Positions 26,978 through 37,614 of a DNA stretch of 64,000 bases are shown piece by piece; positions within the stretch are counted from its first letter, which is position 1, and every line of letters begins with the position of its first letter. The stretch is from Tsuneonella sp. CC-YZS046 (GTDB lineage: Bacteria; Pseudomonadota; Alphaproteobacteria; Sphingomonadales; Sphingomonadaceae): assembly GCF_035581365.1 (NCBI RefSeq), contig NZ_CP141590.1, forward strand, positions 1,240,001-1,304,000, in the 5' to 3' direction. The position numbers and the translations under genes were made by a program. Under the pieces are notes generated by a model. That model saw nothing but the letters and a program-made list of their open reading frames with translations, searched no databases and was not told the origin of the DNA.

Positions 26978-27912
26978 TACGCTCCCTTCTTCGCAAGCCT
27001 GGCGTCACGCGCGGCGCGCATCTGCGCGAAGTCTTCCCCGGCATGATAGCTCGAGCGGGTCAGCGGGCTGGCCGCGACCTGCAGGAACCCTTTTGCCCGG
27101 GCAATCGCGCCATAGGCGTCGAAGGCCTGCGGCGTGACGAATTCCTCCACCCTGGCGTGCTTGGGGGTAGGCTGGAGATATTGCCCCATGGTGAGGAAAT
27201 CGACATCGGCGGAGCGCATGTCGTCCATCACCTGATGGACCTCAAGCCTCCCCTCGCCCAATCCGAGCATGATCCCGGACTTGGTGAATATGCGGGGATC
27301 ATGACGCTTCACCTCTTCGAGCAGGCGCAAGGATGCGTAATAGCGCGCGCCCGGCCTGATCGTGGGATACAGCCGGGGCACCGTTTCCAGATTGTGGTTG
27401 TAGACATCCGGGCCGGCGGCCACGATCGCTTCGACCGCCGGGCGCATCCGCCCCCGGAAATCGGGGGTGAGTATCTCGATCGTGGTGTCCGGCGTATTGC
27501 GGCGCAGGGCCTCGATCACCTTGACGAACTGCCCTGCCCCGCCATCCGGCAGATCGTCGCGGTCCACCGAAGTGACCACGATATGCTCCAGCCCCAGCTT
27601 GGCGGCGGCCACCGCCACATTTTCCGGTTCATGCGGGTTCACCGCGCGCGGCATCCCGGTCTTGACGTTGCAGAAGGCGCAGGCGCGCGTGCAGACATCG
27701 CCCAGAATCATCACCGTGGCGTGCTTCTTGGTCCAGCATTCCCCGATATTGGGGCAGGCCGCCTCTTCGCACACCGTGTTCAGCCCAAGCTCCCGCATCA
27801 GATCGCGGGTGCTGAGATAACCCCGGCTGACCGGCGCTTTGACCCGTAGCCAATCGGGCTTTCTCGGCCGATCCGCGATGGAAGGAGTGGAGAGCTTGTT
27901 CATGGCGTCCAT
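26977..27912 (-). CDS. lipA: Lipoyl synthase
   Basis: The 311-residue radical-SAM enzyme inserts two sulfurs into octanoyl groups on lipoyl domains. Both 4Fe-4S clusters are represented: C48/C53/C59 ([12 protein letters not shown]) for the auxiliary cluster and C74/C78/C81 (CTRACAFC) for the SAM cluster, plus the C-terminal RSSYHA serine. Its product is needed by the pyruvate dehydrogenase encoded at 40.9-43.3 kb. An alternative start is the ATG three codons downstream. Confidence 0.96.
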   Translation of the reverse strand: MDAMNKLSTPSIADRPRKPDWLRVKAPVSRGYLSTRDLMRELGLNTVCEEAACPNIGECWTKKHATVMILGDVCTRACAFCNVKTGMPRAVNPHEPENVAVAAAKLGLEHIVVTSVDRDDLPDGGAGQFVKVIEALRRNTPDTTIEILTPDFRGRMRPAVEAIVAAGPDVYNHNLETVPRLYPTIRPGARYYASLRLLEEVKRHDPRIFTKSGIMLGLGEGRLEVHQVMDDMRSADVDFLTMGQYLQPTPKHARVEEFVTPQAFDAYGAIARAKGFLQVAASPLTRSSYHAGEDFAQMRAARDARLAKKGA

Positions 27913-27967
27913 CTAGTGACAAAAGCTGGCACTTGCCAGTGGCTAGAGCACAAGGCATTGGACATCC

Positions 27968-28618
27968 ATGACGGATGCTTCACCGGAACTGGATCACTTG
28001 CTTGCCGGCTACCGGCGCTTTCGGGAGTCGAACTGGATACCGGAACGCGAGCGCTGGTCCCGCCTGCGCGAAGGCCAGGAACCGCGCGTGATGGTAATCG
28101 CCTGTTCCGACAGCAGGGTGGACCCGGCCCAGATCTTCGACGTCGATCCCGGCGAAATATTCGTGGTGCGCAATGTTGCGGCCATGGTGCCCCCCTTCGA
28201 GACGACGCCGGGGCTCCACGGTGTATCGGCGGCGCTGGAATTTGCCGTGCAGGTGCTCAAGGTGCGTGAAATCCTCGTCATGGGCCATGGCATGTGCGGC
28301 GGCGCGAAAGCCGCGCTGACCCAGGAACTGCACGGCAGCGAACCCGGCCAGGGCGGCTTCATCGCGAACTGGATCGGATTGCTGGACGAAGTGCGCGAGG
28401 ATGTGGTCGCCCATCATGGAACCAGCGGCCACGAGGCCGAGCGGGCGATGGAGCAGGCCGGAGTCCGCGCCAGCCTCGCCAATCTGCGCACATTCCCCTG
28501 CATCATCGCCAAGGAACGGTCGGGAAAGCTCAGGCTTCGCGGCGCCTTCTTCGCGATAAGCGACGGCATACTGCATCTCCTCGACGAGAAAAGCGGCACT
28601 TTCCACCCCGCCGACTGA
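27968..28618 (+). CDS. Beta-carbonic anhydrase
   Basis: The 216-residue zinc enzyme interconverts CO2 and bicarbonate. Zinc ligands and catalytic dyad are C46/D48/R50 (CSDSR), H107 and C110 (GHGMCGG). Cytoplasmic; no signal peptide. Divergent from lipA. Confidence 0.94.
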   Translation: MTDASPELDHLLAGYRRFRESNWIPERERWSRLREGQEPRVMVIACSDSRVDPAQIFDVDPGEIFVVRNVAAMVPPFETTPGLHGVSAALEFAVQVLKVREILVMGHGMCGGAKAALTQELHGSEPGQGGFIANWIGLLDEVREDVVAHHGTSGHEAERAMEQAGVRASLANLRTFPCIIAKERSGKLRLRGAFFAISDGILHLLDEKSGTFHPAD

Positions 28619-28653
28619 CTTGCATAGGATCGTGACAGGCGGCATCACGGGGC

Positions 28654-29376
28654 ATGTCTGAAGAACCCCTCAAAAATATCGCCTTGCTGATCGATGCCGA
28701 CAACGCTTCGCCCGACGGCATCGACCCCGTGCTCACAGCGATGGCCCAGCTGGGGCAGGTCAATATCCGCCGCGCCTATGGCAATTGGGCCAAGCCCGCG
28801 CTGCGCCGTTGGGCCACACTCAGCAATCGCTATGGCATTCGCCCCCAGCAGCAGTTCGACCTGACCAAGGGCAAGAACGCGACCGACATGGCCATGACCA
28901 TCGACGCCATCGACCTGCTGTATCAGGGCAAGGTCGACGGTTTCGGCATCATGAGTTCGGACAGCGATTTCACGCCGCTGGCGACGAGGCTCCGGCAGGA
29001 TGGGCTGCTGGTATACGGCTTCGGCACGGAAAAGACGCCCGAGGCCTTCAAGACCGCCTGCACCCGCTTCATCGTGGTGGAGGCCCTGATCCGCTCCGAC
29101 GAGGAAGACACGCCCGTCGAAGCGCCCGCCGCCGAAGCCGCGACGCAGGAAGTTCCGCCGGAAGTGATCGACCTGCTGGGCAAGGCCTGGAAGGCCGCGA
29201 AGCGGGACGAGGAAGGGTTCGCCGCGTTGAGCGTGGTGGGGCAACTCGCCAACAACCGCTCGAGCTTCGACGCGCGCAACTACGGCTTCAAGAACCTGAT
29301 CGACCTGATCCGCGCCGACAATCACTTCAAGGTGAAGATGGTCGGCTCCCACCCCTGGATCAAACGGGTCCGCTGA
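28654..29376 (+). CDS. NYN-domain nuclease with C-terminal OST-HTH domain
   Basis: The 240-residue protein has an N-terminal NYN/PIN-like RNase domain with conserved acidic residues (LLIDADNAS, KNATDMAMTIDAIDLLY, MSSDSDFTPL). After an acidic linker (~150-170) there is an OST-HTH/LOTUS-type RNA-binding domain of about 65 residues (LLGKAWKAAKRDEEGFAAL...NYGFKNLIDLI). This architecture is found in LabA-like proteins with a presumed RNA-processing role. The target is unknown. Confidence 0.88.
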   Translation: MSEEPLKNIALLIDADNASPDGIDPVLTAMAQLGQVNIRRAYGNWAKPALRRWATLSNRYGIRPQQQFDLTKGKNATDMAMTIDAIDLLYQGKVDGFGIMSSDSDFTPLATRLRQDGLLVYGFGTEKTPEAFKTACTRFIVVEALIRSDEEDTPVEAPAAEAATQEVPPEVIDLLGKAWKAAKRDEEGFAALSVVGQLANNRSSFDARNYGFKNLIDLIRADNHFKVKMVGSHPWIKRVR

Positions 29377-29382
29377 ATCGAA

Positions 29383-29411
29383 AAGGGCGGCCCCGCACAG
29401 GGGCCGCCCTT
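29383..29411. terminator. Bidirectional terminator between convergent genes
   Basis: A perfect 12-bp stem, AAGGGCGGCCCC / GGGGCCGCCCTT, surrounds the 5-nt loop GCACA, with A residues on the left and T on the right. It lies between the NYN gene stop (29376) and the TPR-like gene stop (29435). Confidence 0.85.
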
Positions 29412-29434
29412 CCAACCTGATCTCAAGACCGCGT

Positions 29435-30751
29435 TCAGGCGCCCTTGTTCACTTCCTTGATGCGCAGCAGCCAGAGGTCGGCGACAGGCTTGCGAAGGCC
29501 GTTCACCTGCGAGAAGTTCTGAGCGGCTTCCGCATATTTGCCTTGGTCGTATTGAGCGATGCCGAGGCGGGTCAGCACCACATCGCGGTCGGAACCGGCC
29601 TTGCTGAGCGCGGCCTTGTAGAGGTCTTCCGCCTGGGCGGCATCGCCATAGTTCAGGAATGCATCGGCCAGCGACTGCGCGACCTTGCCCGAAGCCGCCG
29701 ACTTGGCGCTTCCGACCTGGCTCGGCAAGGAAGCCTTGTCGGCCGCGATCCGGCCTGAAGCGTTGGTCCGCGCTTCCTGGACCCACTGGTCGGACTTGCT
29801 CAGGGCGCCCGTCGCCAGGCCCTTGTCGGCCACGCGGACCACCTCGCCCGGCAGGCGGCGCGGATCGGCCGCTTCGATATATTCCTTGAACTCGCCGCTG
29901 ACGAACTTGGGATCGTTATCCAGCGCGCCCGCGCGGTCCATCAGCCGGAACAGGTCGAGCGTGGCCTGCGGATCGAGATTGCCGAACGTGCGGACCATCT
30001 GCGACGCGTTCAGCCAGTTGAACTTGCTGGGATGCTCCTCCACCAGAAGCTTGGCGAAATCGATGGTCTGCGGCCCGGCCTTGGCGTTGTAGGCCACGAC
30101 CACCGAGCGGCTGAGCCAGGATTCCGGAACCGGCTTGCCGGCCGCCTTGGTAGCGTCGATCGCCGCGCGGGCGGCGGTCAGCCCTTCCGCGGGCTTGCCG
30201 GCCTTGCCGTAGGATTCCACCAGCAGCGGCACCAGCTGCTCATCGGTGACGCCGCTTTTCGCGGCCTCCGAAAGAGCCGTCGCCGCCGTGGCATAATCCT
30301 CGGTCGCATAGGCGAAATTGCCGAGGTAGAACTGGAAGGTGGGGATCTGGTCCGGCTTCAGCTCTCCGCTGTCGAGCATGGCTTGCACGCCCCGCTTGCG
30401 CAGGGCCATGTCATCGCTCCAGCCGCCCACGGTGACCGCATACTGGCCGGCGATGATCTTGTCCTTGCCGGTGCTGGCAGCGGCCAATGCCTTCTCGATG
30501 TCGGGAGTGACGGCCTTGGCGCCCGCGGCCAGTTCCGCCTTGGCGGCGGCATCGCCCGCGTCGGCCTTCGGCTTCAGCTTTTCCAGGTCCTTGAGCTTGG
30601 CCTGGACCGGACCCGCCGCAGCGACGAATTCCTTGGAATTGCCCTTCGATTGGGCATGTGCCGCATTGAGACCGAATCCGGAAAGGGCGACGCCTGCTGC
30701 AACCGCGATTGCCAGCGCACTACCCGACTGAAACCGGAACAAACCTCGCAT
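29435..30751 (-). CDS. Exported tetratricopeptide-like repeat protein
   Basis: The 438-residue protein has a signal peptide ending at AHAQ (residue ~33) followed by helical repeats with TPR-like spacing (FQFYLGNFAYATEDYATAATAL; DAFLNYGDAAQAEDLYKAAL; LGIAQYDQGKYAEAAQNF). It is probably a periplasmic scaffold or cell-envelope factor. ATG 30751 has AGGAGAG upstream. No precise family is recognised. The 283 bp before it, shared with gyrA, hold no gene that I can see. Confidence 0.82.
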   Translation of the reverse strand: MRGLFRFQSGSALAIAVAAGVALSGFGLNAAHAQSKGNSKEFVAAAGPVQAKLKDLEKLKPKADAGDAAAKAELAAGAKAVTPDIEKALAAASTGKDKIIAGQYAVTVGGWSDDMALRKRGVQAMLDSGELKPDQIPTFQFYLGNFAYATEDYATAATALSEAAKSGVTDEQLVPLLVESYGKAGKPAEGLTAARAAIDATKAAGKPVPESWLSRSVVVAYNAKAGPQTIDFAKLLVEEHPSKFNWLNASQMVRTFGNLDPQATLDLFRLMDRAGALDNDPKFVSGEFKEYIEAADPRRLPGEVVRVADKGLATGALSKSDQWVQEARTNASGRIAADKASLPSQVGSAKSAASGKVAQSLADAFLNYGDAAQAEDLYKAALSKAGSDRDVVLTRLGIAQYDQGKYAEAAQNFSQVNGLRKPVADLWLLRIKEVNKGA

Positions 30752-31034
30752 GGAAAACTCTCCTCTATTGGCCATCGGATCGGCCTCTGCACCCAGGTGA
30801 GCATGCTAGTGACGCGAAAAGCCCCCTTTGGCAACCACGGGCTTATTGACTCGGCACGGCTGAACCCCATTTGAATGATGCAAACGCGCGCGGTTCAGCA
30901 TTGCTCCGGCAACCACGGCAAGCCAGCCAAATGTGGAAAACGTCGCGTTTTGGCAAGGCATTGCTGGCCTTTCCGGATAGCATGGCCTAGGCCCCCAGGC
31001 ACCTTCCCACCCAACGCCAGAGATCTGTTTTCAC

Positions 31035-33827
31035 GTGAGCGACGATACCGATACCATTGACCCTGTGGCCCCGTCTTCGGAGCCGGAAATCGAGCGGATC
31101 GACATCGTCGACGAGATGAAGACGAGCTACCTCGATTACGCGATGAGCGTGATCGTGTCCCGCGCGCTGCCGGACGTGCGCGACGGGCTCAAGCCGGTCC
31201 ACCGCCGGATTCTCTTCGCGAGCCAGGAAGGCGGCTTCGTGGCGGGCCGGCCCTATCGCAAGTCGGCCAAGATCGTCGGCGACGTGATGGGCAACTATCA
31301 CCCCCACGGCGACGCCGCGATCTACGATGCGCTGGCCCGCATGACCCAGCCCTGGTCGATGCGCCTGCCGCTGATCGACGGCCAGGGCAATTTCGGCTCG
31401 ATGGACCCGGACCCGCCAGCCTCCATGCGCTATACCGAAGCGCGGCTGGCCAAGGTCACCAACTCGCTGCTGGAAGACCTCGACAAGGATACGGTCGATT
31501 TCCAGGACAATTACGACGGGTCCCGGAGAGAGCCGCAGGTCATGCCCGCGCGCTTCCCCAACCTGCTGGTCAATGGCGCGGGCGGCATCGCCGTCGGCAT
31601 GGCCACCAACATCCCTCCCCACAATCTCGGAGAGGTGATCGACGGCTGCCTCGCCTTCATCGAAAACCCCGGGATCACCACCGAAGAACTGTTCGAGATC
31701 ATTCCCGGCCCGGATTTCCCCACCGCGCCGCTGATCCTCGGCTCGTCCGGCTCGCGCTCCGCCTATATGACCGGCCGCGGCTCGATCCTGCAGCGCTGCC
31801 GCCACAAGATCGAGGAAGGCCGGGGCGACCGGCGCTCCATCGTGCTGACCTCCATTCCCTTCCAGGTCGGCAAGTCCGGCCTGGTCGAGAAGATCGCCGA
31901 AGCCGCCAAGGACAAGCGGATCGAGGGCGTTTCCGACATTCGCGACGAATCCAGCCGCGAAGGCGTGCGCGTGGTCATCGACCTCAAGCGCGACGCGACT
32001 CCCGAAGTGGTGCTGAACCAGCTTTGGCGACACACTCCGGCGCAGGCGAGCTTTCCGGCCAACATGCTGGCGATCCGGGGCGGAAGGCCGGAAGTGCTGG
32101 CGCTGCGGGACATCATCCAGTCGTTCATCGCCTTCCGCGAGGAGGTCATCACCCGCCGCACCAAGTTCGAGCTGAACAAGGCGCGGGACCGGGCCCACAT
32201 TTTGCTCGGCCTCGTCGTCGCAGTGTCCAACCTCGACGAGGTGGTCGCCATCATCCGGGGCGCGTCCAATCCGGCGGAAGCGCGGCAGAAGCTGCTGGTG
32301 CGGGAGTGGCCGATCGGCGAGATCGCGCAATATATCCGGCTGGTCGAAGCGATCGAGCCGAATATCGAGCAGGAGGGCGGCACCTACCGCCTCTCGGAAA
32401 TCCAGGTCCGCGCGATCCTCGACCTGCGCCTTCACCGCCTCACAGCGCTCGGCCGCGACGAAATCGGCGATGAGCTGAAAGAGCTTGCGGCGGCGATCGA
32501 GGAATATCTCTCGATCCTCGCCGACCGGGCGAAGCTCTATGGCGTGATGCGCGCGGAGCTGGAGGAAGTGCGCGCCAATTATGCGACGCCGCGCGTGTCG
32601 GAAATCGCGCCTGCTTGGGACGGGCTGGAAGACGAAGACCTGATCGAGCGGGACGACATGGTCGTCACCGTCACGCTGGACGGCTATATCAAGCGCACCC
32701 CGCTTTCCACCTTCCGCGCACAGAACCGTGGCGGCAAGGGCCGGTCCGGCATGGCGACCAAGGAAGAGGATGCGGTCAGCGCCATGTTCGTGACCAGCAC
32801 CCACAACCCGGTGCTGTTCTTCTCCACCGCCGGCAAGGTCTATCGCCTCAAGGTCTGGCGGCTGCCGGAAGGCGGACCCACCACGCGCGGGCGGCCGATC
32901 GTCAACCTTCTGCCCGCGCTGGACGAAGGGGAAACCATCGCGACTGTCCTGCCGCTGCCGGAGGACGAGCAGAGCTGGGGCGCGCTCAATGTGGTATTCG
33001 CCACCGCCAGGGGCGGCGTGCGCCGCAACAGCATGGATGCCTTCGCCAATATCCCGTCCAACGGCAAGCTCGCCATGCGGTTCGAGGATGGCTCGGATGA
33101 CCGGCTGATCGGCGTGGCCCTGCTCGATTCCGGGGATGACGTGCTGCTCGCCTCGCGCCAGGGCAAGGCGATCCGCTTCGCCGCCGACGATGTGCGCGAG
33201 TTCCAGTCGCGCACCTCCACCGGGGTTCGCGGCATGACGCTGAAGGACGGGGACGAGGTCGTCTCGCTCTCGATCCTCCACCGCGTCGGCACCTCCGCCG
33301 AGGAGCGGGAAGCCTATCTGCGCTTCGCGCCCTGGAAGGCCGAGAAGGAAGGCGAGCCGGACCTCGCGCCGGAACGGTTCGAGGAGCTGGTGGAGAAGGA
33401 GCAGTTCATCCTCACCATCTGCGCCAATGGCTACGGCAAGCTCTCATCCGCCTATGAATATCGCCGCACCGGGCGAGGCGGACAAGGCATCGTCAACATC
33501 GACAATATCCGCCGCAATGGCCCGGTCGTGGCGAGCTTCGCCGCCAAGCAGAGCGAGCAGCTGATGCTGGTGACCGACCAGGCCAAGCTCATCCGCATCA
33601 GCCTGGATTCCCTGCGGGTGATCGGGCGCGGCAGCGCCGGGGTCCGCCTGTTCGACGTCGCCGATGACGAGCATGTGGTGAGCGCGGTGCGCCTCGACGA
33701 GAACGAAGCGCCGGAGAACGAGGCGGAAGAAGCCGTGGTCGAGGAAATGGCGGTCCGCAATTCCACGCAGACCGAGCCGGAAACTCCGCCGGACCGCGAC
33801 GATCCCACCCCGCTCGACTTCGAGTAA
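31035..33827 (+). CDS. gyrA: DNA gyrase subunit A
   Basis: The 930-residue type II topoisomerase subunit breaks and rejoins DNA to introduce negative supercoils. The catalytic tyrosine is Y133 (MRYTEARL), the GyrA box is QNRGGKG, and six beta-pinwheel repeats fill the C-terminal half, followed by an acidic tail. In the quinolone-resistance region the residue equivalent to E. coli S83 is alanine (A94, [10 protein letters not shown]) while the D87 equivalent (D98) is kept. Start is GTG 31035. Encoded alone, without gyrB nearby. Confidence 0.95.
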   Translation: MSDDTDTIDPVAPSSEPEIERIDIVDEMKTSYLDYAMSVIVSRALPDVRDGLKPVHRRILFASQEGGFVAGRPYRKSAKIVGDVMGNYHPHGDAAIYDALARMTQPWSMRLPLIDGQGNFGSMDPDPPASMRYTEARLAKVTNSLLEDLDKDTVDFQDNYDGSRREPQVMPARFPNLLVNGAGGIAVGMATNIPPHNLGEVIDGCLAFIENPGITTEELFEIIPGPDFPTAPLILGSSGSRSAYMTGRGSILQRCRHKIEEGRGDRRSIVLTSIPFQVGKSGLVEKIAEAAKDKRIEGVSDIRDESSREGVRVVIDLKRDATPEVVLNQLWRHTPAQASFPANMLAIRGGRPEVLALRDIIQSFIAFREEVITRRTKFELNKARDRAHILLGLVVAVSNLDEVVAIIRGASNPAEARQKLLVREWPIGEIAQYIRLVEAIEPNIEQEGGTYRLSEIQVRAILDLRLHRLTALGRDEIGDELKELAAAIEEYLSILADRAKLYGVMRAELEEVRANYATPRVSEIAPAWDGLEDEDLIERDDMVVTVTLDGYIKRTPLSTFRAQNRGGKGRSGMATKEEDAVSAMFVTSTHNPVLFFSTAGKVYRLKVWRLPEGGPTTRGRPIVNLLPALDEGETIATVLPLPEDEQSWGALNVVFATARGGVRRNSMDAFANIPSNGKLAMRFEDGSDDRLIGVALLDSGDDVLLASRQGKAIRFAADDVREFQSRTSTGVRGMTLKDGDEVVSLSILHRVGTSAEEREAYLRFAPWKAEKEGEPDLAPERFEELVEKEQFILTICANGYGKLSSAYEYRRTGRGGQGIVNIDNIRRNGPVVASFAAKQSEQLMLVTDQAKLIRISLDSLRVIGRGSAGVRLFDVADDEHVVSAVRLDENEAPENEAEEAVVEEMAVRNSTQTEPETPPDRDDPTPLDFE

Positions 33828-33832
33828 CCCCG

Positions 33833-34495
33833 TCAGCGCGGGCGGCCCGGCCCTCGCAACGACTGGATCACGCCGGTGACGACGAGAAACTGGCCGATGT
33901 AATACAGCGGCCAGGAGAGCCAGCTTGCGGCGAGCGCGCCCCATGGATGGGCGAACCCGGCGACCAGCAGCACATGGCCCGCCGCGATCAGCAAGGCCCC
34001 CGTCCCCACCCGATAGCGGGGAAAGCGGCTCATCCACGCGGCGGCGGCCATGCCGGACAGGCTCAGCGCATAGATCGAGGCGGAGGCGAAGCCGGGCTGC
34101 CCCAGCATGGCGAGCGCCACGATCAGCGGCAGCAGGATCAATATGGCCACGGCCGCCAGCTTCTGGCTGCCGCTGGGCGCGCGCCTCGGATGACGCAGAT
34201 AGAGGTTCAGCGCGAACAGATGCGCGCCGAAGAACAGGAGCAGGGCATAGGCGGGATAAAGCTCGAGCGCGATGTCGCCCGACGCGGCCATGGCGAGACT
34301 GCCGGCCAGCAGGCGCGTGTCCGTCCCGGCATGGCGCAGCAGCGCATAGATCGCGAGCAGCCCCGCCGCCGCGCCCTTCAACCCGATCAGATACAGCCCG
34401 CCGATCTCGGCGTCGGCCAGAAGATAATAGGCCAGCGCGCTGGCAAGGCTCCCCAGCAGCCACGGCCTTCGTTCCAACAATGCGCGTCCCGGCAT
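33833..34495 (-). CDS. YhhN family membrane protein (lysoplasmalogenase-like)
   Basis: The 220-residue protein has about eight hydrophobic helices and matches the YhhN/TMEM86 family pattern (GDIALELYPAYALLLFFGAHLFALNLYL; later GTGALLIAAGHVLLV). Some members hydrolyse the vinyl-ether bond of lysoplasmalogens. ATG 34495 has GGGGGTGG upstream; the ORF extension further upstream lacks family similarity. Convergent with gyrA, 5 bp between stops. Confidence 0.82.
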   Translation of the reverse strand: MPGRALLERRPWLLGSLASALAYYLLADAEIGGLYLIGLKGAAAGLLAIYALLRHAGTDTRLLAGSLAMAASGDIALELYPAYALLLFFGAHLFALNLYLRHPRRAPSGSQKLAAVAILILLPLIVALAMLGQPGFASASIYALSLSGMAAAAWMSRFPRYRVGTGALLIAAGHVLLVAGFAHPWGALAASWLSWPLYYIGQFLVVTGVIQSLRGPGRPR

Positions 34496-34639
34496 AGGCC
34501 ACCCCCTTGGCGGCCTTGCATGGCTGCGAACCGCCCGCCATGCAAGGCTGGGATGGTGTGCGGGGAATTGCCCCCCCTCCCCCTGACACTTTCCTACCCG
34601 GCGAAAATCTGGCTTATCCTGAGGGATGACAAGCGAAGC

Positions 34640-34835
34640 ATCCCGCACCGCCCGCTGGCCGGCTTACCGTCATTCCAGCCCTATTCGTCATGCCTGCCCC
34701 ATTCGTCATCCCAGCGAATGCTGGGATCACTGTGAAGGGGACAGCACATTGCCGAAAGAGATGCCAGCCTGCCCAATGGGGCAGTTTATCCTGAGCGGCT
34801 GGCTTGGCGACCGAAGGGCTGGCATGACGGCAAAT
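34640..34835. repeat. REP-like extragenic palindromic repeats in a 513-bp gap
   Basis: The gap 34496-35008 contains no convincing gene. It holds several copies of a motif of the form CGTCAT-N-CC-A/T-GC: at about 34670, 34687 and 34704 on the plus strand and about 34817 on the minus strand. One copy forms the perfect palindrome ATCCCAGC-GAAT-GCTGGGAT (34708-34727). The arrangement resembles short interspersed palindromes found between genes in many Sphingomonadales. Confidence 0.6.
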
Positions 34836-35008
34836 TCACGAAAGGTCACACTGAAAAGCGCGCGCGGATCGCCAAGGAAGCGCCGTTCCTCGCGGGGATA
34901 CGGCGCGCGGAAGGCCCGGATCGAAATGCACATTTCCGGCGTTCCGCGTCAACCGCTCGCCGGCAATTTCGCATACCCTCGCCCAGGGCACGGTGGTAGG
35001 GCGCGCGC

Positions 35009-36355
35009 ATGACCTATGACGTGCATATAATCGGCGGCGGCCTGGCGGGCTGCGAGGCAGCCTGGCAACTCGGGCGGCGCGGCTTTCGCGTGAGATTGTC
35101 GGAAATGCGCGGATCGGGCAGCTCGACCGCCGCGCACCAGACAGACGGACTGGCCGAGCTGGTATGCTCCAACAGCTTCCGTTCCGACGATGACGAGAAG
35201 AACGCGGTCGGCCTGCTCCACCATGAAATGCGCCGGCTCGATTCCCTGTTGATGGCCGCCGCGAAGATCGCGCAGGTGCCCGCCGGCTCCGCGCTCGCCG
35301 TGGACCGCGACATCTTCTCGCACGAGGTGGAACGCGCCTTGCGGGCGCTGCCGAATGTGGAGATCGTCCGCGAACGGGTGGACCGCCTGCCGGACGAAGG
35401 CCTTGCGATCGTCGCCACGGGGCCGCTGACCGCCGCCGCGCTGGCGGACAGCATCGCGGGCGCAACCGGGGCGGACGCCCTCGCCTTCTTCGATGCGATC
35501 GCGCCGATCATCCATCGCGAAACCATCGACATGTCGGTCTGCTGGATGGCGTCACGCTGGGGAAAATCATCGGCTTTGGGGGGCGAGACGAAGGACTACA
35601 TCAATTGCCCGATGAACAGGGAGCAATATCTGGCGTTCCATGCCGGGCTGCTGGCGGGCGAGAAGACCGAGTTCAAGGAATGGGAAGCGAACACGCCCTA
35701 TTTCGACGGCTGCATGCCGATCGAGGTCATGGCGGAACGCGGGGTCGACACGCTGCGATACGGCCCGATGAAGCCGGTGGGCCTCGACGATCCGCGCACC
35801 GGGCGCTGGCCCTATGCCGTCGTCCAGCTTCGCCAGGACAATACGCTGGGCACCTTGTGGAACATGGTCGGGTTCCAGACCAAGCTCAAGCATGGCGAGC
35901 AGAAGCGATTGTTCCGCACCATCCCCGGGCTGGAGCAGGCGGAATTCGCGCGGCTGGGTGGGCTGCACCGCAACACCTTCATCAATTCGCCGGTGGTGCT
36001 GGACCGGCAGTTGCGGCTCAAGACCGCGAGCCGCATCCGCTTCGCCGGGCAGATCACCGGCTGCGAAGGCTATGTGGAAAGCGGCGCGGTGGGGCTGATG
36101 GCCGGGTTGATGGCGGCGGCCGAGCTGGCCGGGCGAAGCTGGGCCGCCCCGCCCCGCACCACGGCGCTGGGCGCCCTGCTCGCCCATATCACCGGCGATG
36201 CCGATGCGGAGAGCTATCAGCCGATGAACGTCAATTTCGGGCTGTTCCCGCCCCTGCACGATGTGAAGAAGAAGCAGCGCAAGGAAGCCTATACCTCGCG
36301 CGCCAAGGCCGATCTCGCGGAATGGATCGGCGCGCTTGCGGGGGCGCCGGGGTAA
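35009..36355 (+). CDS. trmFO: Folate-dependent tRNA (uracil-54-C5) methyltransferase
   Basis: The 448-residue FAD protein methylates U54 of tRNA (T loop) using methylene-tetrahydrofolate. It has the FAD-binding [13 protein letters not shown] at the N terminus, then [19 protein letters not shown] with a conserved cysteine, and [12 protein letters not shown] near the C terminus. Length is typical. It ends directly against the convergent EF-hand gene with no gap. Confidence 0.95.
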   Translation: MTYDVHIIGGGLAGCEAAWQLGRRGFRVRLSEMRGSGSSTAAHQTDGLAELVCSNSFRSDDDEKNAVGLLHHEMRRLDSLLMAAAKIAQVPAGSALAVDRDIFSHEVERALRALPNVEIVRERVDRLPDEGLAIVATGPLTAAALADSIAGATGADALAFFDAIAPIIHRETIDMSVCWMASRWGKSSALGGETKDYINCPMNREQYLAFHAGLLAGEKTEFKEWEANTPYFDGCMPIEVMAERGVDTLRYGPMKPVGLDDPRTGRWPYAVVQLRQDNTLGTLWNMVGFQTKLKHGEQKRLFRTIPGLEQAEFARLGGLHRNTFINSPVVLDRQLRLKTASRIRFAGQITGCEGYVESGAVGLMAGLMAAAELAGRSWAAPPRTTALGALLAHITGDADAESYQPMNVNFGLFPPLHDVKKKQRKEAYTSRAKADLAEWIGALAGAPG

Positions 36356-36814
36356 TCAGCATTTGCAGGCGGGGCGCTTGGCCGGCTTGGGCCGGGTGGT
36401 GGCGAACTCCTCGGGAGTAAGCTCCAGATCGCCGTTCCGGTCGGCCGCGCTGAACTTGTTGGCGGTGGCGACGGCCCATTCCTCGAAGGTCAGGAGATTG
36501 TTGCCATCGACATCAAGTTTGCGAAACGCCTCGGCGCGGCTGGCCAGCATTTCATTGCGGGAAATGCGCAGGTCGCGGTTGCGGTCATAGCGGAAGAAGC
36601 GCTTCTGCTCCTGCGTCAGATCATCCGCTTCCGGCGGCTCCGGCCCGCGCAGGCCGGATATGTCGGCGCTCGGCAATTCGCCGTCCGCCCCGGCGGTTGC
36701 TTCGCTGTAAGGCGGGGGTGCGCCCGCTGCGATCTCCGCCCGTCCCTGCCACCAGAACAGGCCGATTCCGGCAAGGGCAAGCGTGATGACTGCCCCCAAT
36801 ATCGCGCCCTTCAT
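36356..36814 (-). CDS. EF-hand domain protein, membrane-anchored
   Basis: The 152-residue protein has one N-terminal transmembrane helix (residues ~5-22), a proline/acidic linker, and EF-hand-like loops: DRNRDLRISRNE, DVDGNNLLTFEE and DRNGDLELTPEE. The last two fit the 12-residue calcium-loop pattern well. It ends in a lysine/cysteine tail (KRPACKC). Probably a periplasm-facing calcium-binding protein of unknown role. Confidence 0.8.
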   Translation of the reverse strand: MKGAILGAVITLALAGIGLFWWQGRAEIAAGAPPPYSEATAGADGELPSADISGLRGPEPPEADDLTQEQKRFFRYDRNRDLRISRNEMLASRAEAFRKLDVDGNNLLTFEEWAVATANKFSAADRNGDLELTPEEFATTRPKPAKRPACKC

Positions 36815-36849
36815 CCTGCCCCCTCGCTGCGTGAAAGATTTACCATAAT

Positions 36850-37509
36850 TCAGCGGCCTAGAATGCCAAGGCGCATCGCAAGCAGCCCTGTCGCGGCACC
36901 GTCAAGCATGGGAGCCCCGCCTCTCGCCACGCTGCGGCGAGCCAATCCCGCCAGCACCGAAAGCGGCCGCAGCGCGCGGGGCAGTTTGGCCGGCGCATGG
37001 GCCGCGCCGCGCGCGATGGACAGGGCAATCTCCCTTTCGGCAGGCTCGGTCACGCCGCCGGCAAGATCGGCCATGGCCCAGAGCAGCCCGGCCCGAGCCG
37101 CCGGTTCGGCATGGCCGGGTTGGCCGCTCAACCGCGCCAGGGCCGCTACGGCGCTGCCGCGCGCCTGCCCGAAACGCATGATCTGTTGTTCGGAAAGCGG
37201 CGGTTCGGCCAGCAGGATTTCCCAGCCTTCCGCCAGTCCGGCCAGGGCCTGCTCCTCGCCCCGCCAATCGGCGAGAATTTCCAGCAAAGGCTCCGCCGAA
37301 GGCCGCGCCGCAGGCTCCTTTTCCAGGGTTTCCCGCCACCAGGCCAGCCGCATCTGGGCAAGGATCGGCTCCTTTCCCTGCCGAATCATCCCGGCCAGCC
37401 TTGAATCCAGAGCGAAAAATCCGAGGAAAAGCGGTCGCGACCGGGCCGGGGCATAGGACAGGGCCAGGCGCACGGGCAATGGCAGGCCGGCAATGATCTC
37501 GTCCGTCAT
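36850..37509 (-). CDS. Squalene/phytoene synthase-like protein
   Basis: The 219-residue product aligns with the trans-isoprenyl synthase-like family common in Sphingomonadales (FFALDSRLAGMIRQGKEPILAQMRLAWWRETLE). It is short, and the two aspartate-rich DxxxD motifs needed for prenyl diphosphate chemistry are not clear, so it may be a non-catalytic relative (NDUFAF6-type). ATG 37509 is chosen over an upstream extension lacking similarity. Divergent from the Tad-like group. Confidence 0.68.
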   Translation of the reverse strand: MTDEIIAGLPLPVRLALSYAPARSRPLFLGFFALDSRLAGMIRQGKEPILAQMRLAWWRETLEKEPAARPSAEPLLEILADWRGEEQALAGLAEGWEILLAEPPLSEQQIMRFGQARGSAVAALARLSGQPGHAEPAARAGLLWAMADLAGGVTEPAEREIALSIARGAAHAPAKLPRALRPLSVLAGLARRSVARGGAPMLDGAATGLLAMRLGILGR

Positions 37510-37614
37510 CCAACCGCCTTCCCTGAGCAGGCAGCAACGAGTCAACCGAATTAGGCATCGATTAACGTCTTTGGCCTAAGCGGACCATTGGGGAATAGTG
37601 TCAAGGACGACCAG

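Noticed and set aside
30987-33281. 764-codon open frame on the minus strand
   Set aside because: It is fully antisense to gyrA, has no motif or signal and is histidine/arginine-rich as expected for the complement of a high-GC gene.
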